Of a stretch of 5,050 bases of DNA, positions 1 through 5,050 are shown piece after piece. A program made the position numbers and the translations under genes. The DNA comes from Cyanobacteria bacterium UBA8803 (GTDB lineage: Bacteria > Cyanobacteriota > Cyanobacteriia > Cyanobacteriales > Coleofasciculaceae). How positions within the stretch are numbered: the stretch's first letter is position 1; each line of letters starts with the position of its first letter. The notes under the pieces are model-generated. The model saw only the letters and a list, made by a program, of their open reading frames with translations. It was not told where the DNA came from and did not search any database. The stretch spans positions 2,963-8,012 of the forward strand of contig DNXU01000522.1 in NCBI GenBank assembly GCA_003505715.1. Direction: 5' to 3'.

Positions 1-74
1 AGGGGTTAGGGGATGAGGGCTTAACGATCAGAGTAGGAACATTCCATTTTTGTAAATATATTTTTCTTTAAACG
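1..74 (+). promoter_or_regulatory. AT-rich leader upstream of the kinase, possible weak promoter
   Basis: This short stretch has no credible gene: two of the three forward frames stop within the first 16 bases, and the third ends at TAA 69-71, directly before the kinase start. Bases 44-71 are strongly AT-rich, unlike the coding region. TATATT at 57-62 matches five of six bases of a -10 box, but the element 17 bases upstream (TAGGAA, 34-39) matches only half of a -35 consensus. Transcription from here would leave a leader of only a few bases. The true promoter may lie further upstream, or the gene may be in an operon. No purine-rich ribosome binding site is seen before ATG 75. Confidence 0.2.
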
Positions 75-3000
75 ATGCCGACCGCCCAAACAATTGATCC
101 GACAGACGAACTCGATCTGAGGCAATTACTCAAAACCCTGACTGCCGTTAAGAAAGGTGACTTTTCGGTGCGGATGCCAATAGATAAAACTGGATTGGCG
201 GGAAAAGTGGCCGATACGCTTAACGATATTATTGAACTCAATGAAAGGACGGTGCAGGAGTTCCAGCGAATCAGTACGGTGGTTGGGAAAGAGGGCAAAA
301 TTACCCAGCGGGCATCTTTGGGAAATCCTGCTGGTTCCTGGACGGCATCGATTGAGGCGGTTAATACCCTAATTGCCGATTTAGTCCAACCCATGGCGGA
401 AACCTCTCGCGTCATTCGGGCAGTGGCGAATGGGGATTTATCCCAAACTATTGCCCTAGAGATTGATGGCTCTCCCCTGAAGGGAGAATTTCTCCAAACG
501 GCGCAAATTGTTAACACGATGGTGGCGCAGCTGAATTCCTTTGCCTCAGAAGTGATCCGGGTAGCGCGGGAGGTGGGAACTGAGGGCAAGTTGGGGGGAC
601 AAGCAGATGTGAAGGGCGTGGCGGGTACTTGGCGGGATTTGACCGATAACGTTAACTTGATGGCAGGCAACCTCACCGATCAAGTGCGGAATATCGCGGA
701 AGTCACGAAGGCTGTGGCGAATGGGGACTTGTCTAAGACGGTGACGGTGGATGTGAAAGGCGAGATTTTGGAGCTGAAAAACACTGTTAACGTGATGGTG
801 GATCAGCTGAACTCCTTCGCCAGTGAGGTGACGCGGGTAGCGCGAGAGGTGGGGAGTGAAGGCAAGCTGGGGGTGCAAGCGGAAGTGCGGGGGGTGGCAG
901 GCACCTGGAAAGACTTAACTGATTCAGTAAACTCGATGGCGGGGAACCTGACAGGACAGGTGCGCAATATTGCCGAAGTGGCTACTGCGATCGCTAACGG
1001 TGACTTATCCAAAAAAATCACTGTTGATGTGAAAGGGGAAATGCTTTCGCTCAAAAATACCATGAACATCATGGTGGATCAGCTGAGTTCTTTTGCTAGT
1101 GAAGTGACGCGGGTAGCGCGAGAGGTGGGGAATGAGGGTAAGTTGGGGGTGCAAGCGGAAGTGCGGGGGGTGGCAGGCACCTGGAAAGACCTGACGGATT
1201 CGGTAAACTCGATGGCAGGGAACCTGACAGCACAGGTGCGCAACATTGCTGAAGTGGCTACGGCGATCGCTAACGGCGACCTCTCCAAAACTATCACCGT
1301 CCCAGTGAAAGGGGAAATTCTGGAGTTGAAAAATACCATGAATATCATGGTAGATCAGCTCAGTTCCTTTGCTAGTGAGGTAACGCGGGTAGCTAGGGAG
1401 GTGGGGAGTGAAGGCAAGCTGGGGGTGCAAGCGGAAGTGCGAGGGGTGGCAGGCACCTGGAAAGACCTGACGGATTCGGTAAACTCAATGGCGGGGAACC
1501 TGACTGCACAGGTGCGCAACATTGCCGAAGTAGCTACGGCGATCGCTAACGGTGACCTTTCCAAGAAAATTACCGTCCAAGTCAAAGGGGAAATTTTAGA
1601 GCTGAAGAGTACCATGAATGTCATGGTGGATCAACTCAGTTCCTTTGCCTCTGAGGTGACGCGGGTGGCACGAGAGGTGGGTAGTGAAGGCAAACTGGGC
1701 GGCCAAGCAGACGTGCGGGGTGTAGCAGGCACCTGGAAGGATTTGACCGACTCGGTGAATTTCATGGCGGGCAGTTTAACCGCCCAAGTCCGCAATATTG
1801 CTGCCGTGACGACGGCAGTAGCTAACGGCGACCTTTCTAAGAAAATTAGTGTTGATGTGAAAGGGGAAATTCTGGAGTTGAAAAACACCGTTAACACGAT
1901 GGTGGATCAGCTCAATGCCTTTGCTTCTGAAGTAACGCGGGTGGCGCGGGAGGTGGGATCGGAAGGCAAGTTAGGAGTACAAGCTCAAGTTCTAGGGGTA
2001 GCAGGCACCTGGAAGGATTTGACTGATTCGGTTAACTCGATGGCGGGGAACCTCACCGCCCAAGTCCGCAACATTGCCGAAGTCACTACAGCAGTTGCGA
2101 ATGGCGACCTCTCCAAGAAAATTACTGTAGATGTAAAAGGGGAAATTCTGGAGCTGAAAAACACGGTAAACACGATGGTGGATCAGCTTAGTTCCTTTGC
2201 TAGTGAAGTAACGCGGGTGGCGCGGGAGGTAGGATCGGAAGGCAAGCTGGGCGTGCAAGCAGATGTCCGGGGTGTGGCAGGCACTTGGAAAGACCTCACG
2301 GATTCGGTGAATTTCATGGCCGGAAGTTTAACTGCCCAGGTGCGTAATATTGCCGCTGTGACGACGGCAGTAGCTAACGGCGACCTTTCTAAGAAAATTA
2401 CCGTGGATGTGAGAGGGGAAATTTTGGAGCTGAAAAACACTGTTAACGTTATGGTGGATCAGCTCAGTTCCTTTGCTAGTGAGGTAACGCGGGTAGCGCG
2501 GGAGGTAGGCACCGAAGGCAAATTGGGCGTGCAAGCGGAAGTCAAGGGTGTGGCGGGGACGTGGAAGGATTTGACGGATTCAGTTAACTCCATGGCCTCC
2601 AGCCTGACTGCGCAAGTGCGCAATATTGCCGAAGTGACGACGGCAGTAGCTAACGGCGACCTCTCCAAAAAAGTTACCGTGGATGTGAAAGGGGAAATTT
2701 TAGAGCTGAAGAACACGATTAATATCATGGTGGATCAGCTCAGTTCCTTTGCTAGTGAAGTAACGCGGGTTGCCCGTGAGGTGGGGAGTGAAGGCAAGTT
2801 AGGCGTGCAGGCTTACGTGCGAGGGGTGGCTGGCACCTGGAAGGATTTGACCGACAAGGTCAACTTAATGGCCAGCAATCTGACAGCTCAAGTCCGGAAC
2901 ATCGCCGAAGTGACCAAGGCGGTGGCTAACGGTGACCTTTCTAAGAAGATCACCGTGGATGTGAAAGGGGAAATTTTAGAGCTGAAAAATACCGTCAACA

Positions 3001-5050
3001 CCATGGTAGACCAGCTCAGTTCCTTCGCTAGTGAAGTAACGCGGGTGGCGCGTGAGGTGGGGACAGAAGGCAAGCTGGGGGGTCAAGCCCAAGTGACAGG
3101 GGTGGCAGGTACTTGGAAAGATTTGACCGATAACGTCAACTCAATGGCTAGCAACCTAACAGCTCAAGTGCGAGGTATTGCCAAAATCGTAACGGCGGTT
3201 GCTAATGGCGACTTAAAGCGGAAACTGATGCTAGATGCGAAAGGGGAAATTGAGACCCTGGCTGATACGATTAACGAGATGATCGATACCCTAGCTACCT
3301 TTGCCGACCAAGTAACGACAGTGGCGCGAGAAGTAGGAATTGAAGGCAAGTTGGGAGGACAAGCCAAGGTGCCGGGAGCAGCAGGCACTTGGCGGGCACT
3401 CACGGACAACGTCAACGAACTGGCTGCAAATCTCACTACTCAGGTACGAGCTATTGCTGAAGTCGCGATCGCAGTTACCAAGGGAGATCTAACTCGTTCC
3501 ATTTCGGTTGAGGCGCAAGGAGAAGTTGCGGTTCTTAAAGATAACATCAACCAAATGATTGCCAACCTGCGGGAAACCACCCAGAAGAATACCGAGCAAG
3601 ACTGGTTGAAAACCAACCTGGCCAAATTTACCCGGATGCTCCAGGGCCAGCGAGACTTGGAGACTGTATCTACCCTGATCCTCTCAGAACTGGCTCCCTT
3701 AGTCAGAGCCTCTCACGGCGCGTTCTACCTGATGGAAGAAGTGGAGAGGTTGCCGGATGGCGAAACTGCCTCTAAGTTTCAACCCTCAACCTATCGCAAT
3801 AGCAACCAGTTCCTGAAGCTGATCAGTACCTTTGCCTACCGGGAACGTAAGCATCTGTCGAATCAGTTTCGCTTAGGTGAAGGCTTGGTGGGACAATGTG
3901 CGGTGGAGAAGCAACGAATTCTACTGGAACAGGTGCCAGACAACTATATCAAGATCAGTTCCGGTCTGGGGGAAGCTGCTCCCCTCAATGTCGTCGTCTT
4001 ACCCGTCCTGTTTGAGGGACAAATTACCGGAATTATTGAACTCGCCTCGTTCCGGCAGTTTAACGAGATACATCTGACTTTCTTCGATCAACTTACCGAA
4101 AGTATTGCGATCGTTCTCAATACTATTGCGGCTTCGATGCGGACTGAGGAGTTACTCAAGCAGTCTCAATCCTTAGCTCAAGAGTTGCAAAGCCAGCAAA
4201 ACGAACTGCGAGAAACCAACCAGCGTTTAGAACAACAAGCCAAATCCCTGCAAGCTTCTGAAGAACTATTAAAGCAGCAGCAGGAACAGTTGCAGCGTAC
4301 CAACGCCGAACTAGAAGAAAAGGCGCGGTTGCTAGCCGATCAAAATAGCGAAGTGGAGCGCAAGAATGGGGAAATCGAACAGGCCAGACGAGCCATTGAA
4401 GAGAAAGCCGAGCAACTGGCGCTGACTTCTAAGTATAAGTCGGAATTCCTAGCTAATATGTCCCACGAATTGCGGACACCCCTTAACAGTCTCCTCATTC
4501 TCGCCCAACTGCTGATGCAGAATGTGACGGGGAATCTTAGCACCAAGCAAGTCGAATACGCGGAAACGATTTATGCAGCTGGTAACGACCTGCTGGCCCT
4601 AATTAATGACATTTTGGATCTCGCCAAGATCGAATCCGGCACGATGGCGGTGCAAATCGATCAAGTCAAGTTTAGCGACTTACAAAATTTTATCGAGCGC
4701 ACCTTCCATCAAGTAGCTCAAGACAAGAAATTAAATTTCACTCTGGAATTTTCACCCTCTTTACCCCGCAGCCTCCATACCGACGCCAAACGCTTACAAC
4801 AAATTTTGAAGAACCTGCTCTCCAATGCTTTTAAATTTACAGAGCAAGGAGAAGTCCGCCTGTTAGTTCAACCCGCTACCTCCGGGTGGAGTCTCGACCA
4901 CGAAATCTTGAATCATGCGGATTTAGTGGTATCATTTGCAGTCATAGACACGGGTATTGGTATTGCCCCAGAGAAGCAGAAGATCATTTTTGAAGCGTTT
5001 CAACAGGCCGATGGCACTACTAGCCGGAAATACGGCGGCACTGGTTTGGG
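75..5050 (+). CDS. Poly-HAMP, GAF-containing sensor histidine kinase (3' end cut by window)
   Basis: Soluble ATP-dependent protein-histidine kinase that begins a two-component phosphorelay. The frame is open without a stop from ATG 75 to the window edge (1658 full codons). Order seen: about 25 alternating HAMP-like modules (residues ~11-1168), GAF (~1193-1352), coiled coil (~1355-1452), HisKA with H-box SHELRTP and His1464, and HATPase_c with N-box (NLLSNA, Asn1580/Asn1584), G1 (DTGIGI, Asp1625), F-box (FEAF, 1639-1642) and the start of G2 (YGGTGL). All catalytic motifs visible are intact. ATG 75 is chosen because an in-frame TAA at 69-71 lies just upstream and the HAMP homology starts within about 11 residues. 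No clear Shine-Dalgarno precedes it. No hydrophobic membrane segment is seen. Known relatives include bacterial multi-HAMP hybrid kinases and fungal group III (Nik1-type) kinases. Relatives with this kinase type often carry C-terminal receiver domains, so a hybrid kinase is likely but not visible here. The input signal is unknown. Confidence 0.96.
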   Translation, partial: MPTAQTIDPTDELDLRQLLKTLTAVKKGDFSVRMPIDKTGLAGKVADTLNDIIELNERTVQEFQRISTVVGKEGKITQRASLGNPAGSWTASIEAVNTLIADLVQPMAETSRVIRAVANGDLSQTIALEIDGSPLKGEFLQTAQIVNTMVAQLNSFASEVIRVAREVGTEGKLGGQADVKGVAGTWRDLTDNVNLMAGNLTDQVRNIAEVTKAVANGDLSKTVTVDVKGEILELKNTVNVMVDQLNSFASEVTRVAREVGSEGKLGVQAEVRGVAGTWKDLTDSVNSMAGNLTGQVRNIAEVATAIANGDLSKKITVDVKGEMLSLKNTMNIMVDQLSSFASEVTRVAREVGNEGKLGVQAEVRGVAGTWKDLTDSVNSMAGNLTAQVRNIAEVATAIANGDLSKTITVPVKGEILELKNTMNIMVDQLSSFASEVTRVAREVGSEGKLGVQAEVRGVAGTWKDLTDSVNSMAGNLTAQVRNIAEVATAIANGDLSKKITVQVKGEILELKSTMNVMVDQLSSFASEVTRVAREVGSEGKLGGQADVRGVAGTWKDLTDSVNFMAGSLTAQVRNIAAVTTAVANGDLSKKISVDVKGEILELKNTVNTMVDQLNAFASEVTRVAREVGSEGKLGVQAQVLGVAGTWKDLTDSVNSMAGNLTAQVRNIAEVTTAVANGDLSKKITVDVKGEILELKNTVNTMVDQLSSFASEVTRVAREVGSEGKLGVQADVRGVAGTWKDLTDSVNFMAGSLTAQVRNIAAVTTAVANGDLSKKITVDVRGEILELKNTVNVMVDQLSSFASEVTRVAREVGTEGKLGVQAEVKGVAGTWKDLTDSVNSMASSLTAQVRNIAEVTTAVANGDLSKKVTVDVKGEILELKNTINIMVDQLSSFASEVTRVAREVGSEGKLGVQAYVRGVAGTWKDLTDKVNLMASNLTAQVRNIAEVTKAVANGDLSKKITVDVKGEILELKNTVNTMVDQLSSFASEVTRVAREVGTEGKLGGQAQVTGVAGTWKDLTDNVNSMASNLTAQVRGIAKIVTAVANGDLKRKLMLDAKGEIETLADTINEMIDTLATFADQVTTVAREVGIEGKLGGQAKVPGAAGTWRALTDNVNELAANLTTQVRAIAEVAIAVTKGDLTRSISVEAQGEVAVLKDNINQMIANLRETTQKNTEQDWLKTNLAKFTRMLQGQRDLETVSTLILSELAPLVRASHGAFYLMEEVERLPDGETASKFQPSTYRNSNQFLKLISTFAYRERKHLSNQFRLGEGLVGQCAVEKQRILLEQVPDNYIKISSGLGEAAPLNVVVLPVLFEGQITGIIELASFRQFNEIHLTFFDQLTESIAIVLNTIAASMRTEELLKQSQSLAQELQSQQNELRETNQRLEQQAKSLQASEELLKQQQEQLQRTNAELEEKARLLADQNSEVERKNGEIEQARRAIEEKAEQLALTSKYKSEFLANMSHELRTPLNSLLILAQLLMQNVTGNLSTKQVEYAETIYAAGNDLLALINDILDLAKIESGTMAVQIDQVKFSDLQNFIERTFHQVAQDKKLNFTLEFSPSLPRSLHTDAKRLQQILKNLLSNAFKFTEQGEVRLLVQPATSGWSLDHEILNHADLVVSFAVIDTGIGIAPEKQKIIFEAFQQADGTTSRKYGGTGL
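105..248 (+). other. N-terminal divergent HAMP-like module (type A)
   Basis: Residues ~11-58. It has the type A pattern in weakened form: [10 protein letters not shown], then [14 protein letters not shown], in place of the GDLS...KGEI...N.M of later modules. It sits at the very N terminus with no sensory or membrane domain before it, so the protein opens directly with HAMP structure. The chain therefore starts with a half unit (A), which makes the total odd: 13 A and 12 B. Confidence 0.7.
249..539 (+). repeat. Divergent first A+B HAMP repeat unit (291 bp)
   Basis: Residues 59-155. Aligned with the standard 92-residue unit, it keeps [12 protein letters not shown] and AVANGDLS but is otherwise well diverged. 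It is five residues longer: the usual [11 protein letters not shown] stretch is replaced by an extended [11 protein letters not shown] segment. The extra residues fall in the connector between the two HAMP helices of the type A module, where length change is best tolerated. I place it in the array as the ancestral or capping unit, not as one of the recent copies. Confidence 0.75.
816..1643 (+). repeat. Sub-block of three most alike repeat units (AIANGD type)
   Basis: The units at 816, 1092 and 1368 share [10 protein letters not shown] and NTMN.MVDQL, which the others lack (they have AVANGD and mostly NTVN). Long identical DNA runs join them: 868-914 and 1144-1190 are identical over 47 bases at exactly 276 bp spacing. 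Each of the three also carries a HIP1 octamer at the same place. This pattern is best explained by recent local duplication or gene conversion among these three units. Their type A modules vary at one spot: VDVKGEM, VPVKGEI and VQVKGEI. Confidence 0.8.
987..1546. other. Three HIP1 octamers in repeat register (987-994, 1263-1270, 1539-1546)
   Basis: The palindrome GCGATCGC occurs three times at exact 276-bp spacing, each coding Ala-Ile-Ala in AIANGD. Units without it have GCAGTAGCT-like DNA coding Ala-Val-Ala. HIP1 is a hallmark of many cyanobacterial genomes, so these are the best taxonomic clue in the window. The shared position means they were probably copied together with the repeat unit. 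Confidence 0.9.
1644..2471 (+). repeat. Sub-block with 552-bp higher-order periodicity
   Basis: The units at 1644 and 2196 resemble each other more than the unit between them (1920). Both read [21 protein letters not shown], whereas 1920 reads NSMAGNL and [10 protein letters not shown] 43-base run is identical at 1806-1848 and 2358-2400, exactly 552 bp apart. This suggests either duplication of a two-unit block or gene conversion skipping one unit. Confidence 0.75.
3438..3575 (+). other. Terminal HAMP-like module (type A) joining the GAF linker
   Basis: Residues ~1122-1167. It reads [32 protein letters not shown], a clear type A HAMP but much diverged from the central copies. It is the last module of the chain and leads through a conserved-looking linker ([17 protein letters not shown]) into the GAF domain. 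As the junction with the signalling core, its divergence may reflect a separate role in coupling. Confidence 0.8.
3465..3472. other. Fourth HIP1 octamer, in the last HAMP module
   Basis: A GCGATCGC palindrome in the terminal type A module. It is in a different codon phase and shifted by a few bases from the repeat position of the other three (it codes part of Val-Ala-Ile-Ala-Val). It therefore arose independently, which supports genome-wide HIP1 enrichment and a cyanobacterial host. Confidence 0.85.
3651..4130 (+). other. GAF domain
   Basis: Residues ~1193-1352. Typical GAF features: [14 protein letters not shown] opening helix, HGAFYLMEE strand, [18 protein letters not shown] core motif, [17 protein letters not shown] strands, and a closing helix [19 protein letters not shown] domains bind small ligands or act as dimerisation and signal-relay units. 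The Cys-His pair of bilin-binding phytochrome or cyanobacteriochrome GAF domains is not seen (the lone Cys1275 is in GQCA, followed by Ala). A light-sensing role is therefore not supported. The ligand is unknown. Confidence 0.85.
4137..4430 (+). other. Long coiled-coil linker between GAF and kinase
   Basis: Residues ~1355-1452. The segment is very rich in Glu, Gln, Lys and Leu, with leucines at heptad-like spacing (for example [19 protein letters not shown] and [16 protein letters not shown]) and no proline or glycine breaks except one Gly near 1434. It would form a parallel dimeric coiled coil, carrying a signal from GAF into the HisKA helices, as in other GAF-linked kinases. Confidence 0.8.
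4431..4640 (+). other. HisKA dimerisation and phosphoacceptor domain
   Basis: Residues ~1453-1522. It begins [19 protein letters not shown], the standard H-box, with phosphoacceptor His1464 (CAC at 4464). It ends with the second helix [17 protein letters not shown]. This is the dimer core on which autophosphorylation takes place. All key residues (His, the following Glu, and RTP) are present, so the kinase looks active. Confidence 0.95.
4671..5050 (+). other. HATPase_c catalytic domain, cut inside the G2 box
   Basis: From residue ~1533. The N-box ([15 protein letters not shown]), G1 box ([13 protein letters not shown]), F-box (FEAFQQAD) and G2 start (SRKYGGTGL) are all seen in the normal order and spacing. 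The domain binds ATP-Mg and transfers phosphate to His1464. The window ends two bases into the codon after TTG 5046, so the last strand and helix and anything C-terminal are missing. Confidence 0.95.

Larger units (their letters stand above)
540..3575 (+). repeat. Eleven in-register 276-bp tandem repeats coding the poly-HAMP array
   Basis: Measured from the FASEV codon, units start at 540, 816, 1092, 1368, 1644, 1920, 2196, 2472, 2748, 3024 and 3300; each interval is exactly 276 bp (92 residues). Each unit codes a type B module ([30 protein letters not shown]) then a type A module ([28 protein letters not shown]). The type B module has AGTW where type A has KGEI, so the two are related but distinct. 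Units 816-2748 are near-identical in protein, and most DNA differences are third-position. Units 3024 and 3300 diverge toward the GAF end. HAMP modules form parallel four-helix bundles in homodimers; stacked chains like this carry signals along the long axis. Exact unit length argues for strong selection on helical register. Confidence 0.95.

Noticed and set aside
3..71. Tail of an upstream gene in the leader
   Set aside because: One frame is open from the left edge to TAA 69-71, but it is only about 22 codons long, strongly AT-rich at its end and shows no recognisable protein motif; it cannot be supported.
889..894. G6 homopolymer runs (here and one repeat later at 1165-1170) as phase-variation tracts
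   Set aside because: Six bases is short for slippage switching, and the frame is intact on both sides.
540..3575. CRISPR array or non-coding satellite as explanation of the repeats
   Set aside because: The unit is 276 bp with no spacers, is a multiple of three, keeps one open frame throughout and codes conserved HAMP modules.
68..3625. Series of minus-strand open reading frames of 61-202 codons
   Set aside because: They lie wholly opposite the kinase gene, recur with the 276-bp unit, show Ser/Thr/Arg-rich low-information translations without recognisable domains, and most repeat differences are synonymous for the plus-strand frame.
3877..4077. Plus-strand 66-codon open frame
   Set aside because: It is out of frame with, and fully inside, the well-supported GAF domain coding region, and its translation resembles nothing known.
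3651..4130. Bilin-binding phytochrome or cyanobacteriochrome GAF
   Set aside because: No Cys-His chromophore motif is present; the only cysteine noted (residue 1275) sits in GQCA.
4340..4546. Minus-strand 68-codon open frame
   Set aside because: It is antisense to the coiled coil and H-box coding region, which is strongly supported on the plus strand.

Overview
The window is filled almost entirely by one plus-strand gene. It starts at ATG 75 and is still open at the right edge (1658 complete codons plus two bases). It encodes a soluble, very large poly-HAMP sensor histidine kinase. Four copies of the HIP1 octamer GCGATCGC point to a cyanobacterium. The weak Shine-Dalgarno and the GAF / coiled-coil / HisKA / HATPase layout fit that; the exact genus cannot be told.

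Layout: 1-74 is a short AT-rich leader with no gene. From 75 to about 3575 the protein (residues 1-1167) is a continuous chain of HAMP-like modules. Two module types alternate: type A (GDLS...KGEI...N.MVDQL) and type B (VAREVG.EGKLG...AGTW.DLTD.VN.MA.NL). I count 13 type A and 12 type B modules, about 25 in all. One A+B pair is 92 residues, so the DNA shows a 276-bp tandem repeat with eleven units in exact register from 540 to 3575. A longer, divergent unit of 291 bp precedes them. Central units are near-identical and both ends are diverged. A GAF domain follows (about 3651-4130), then a charged coiled coil of about 100 residues (4137-4430), a HisKA domain with phosphoacceptor His1464 (codon 4464-4466), and a HATPase_c domain with N, G1, F and G2 boxes. 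The window stops inside the G2 box, so any C-terminal receiver domain lies outside.

There is no transmembrane segment or signal peptide, so the kinase is probably cytosolic. The alternating A/B poly-HAMP chain has the same architecture as fungal group III (Nik1/Os-1 type) osmosensing kinases, and it presumably carries conformational change to the GAF/coiled-coil/kinase core. The actual stimulus cannot be read from the sequence. No other gene, RNA gene, mobile element or CRISPR array is supported. The many short reading frames on the minus strand are shadows of the repeat.
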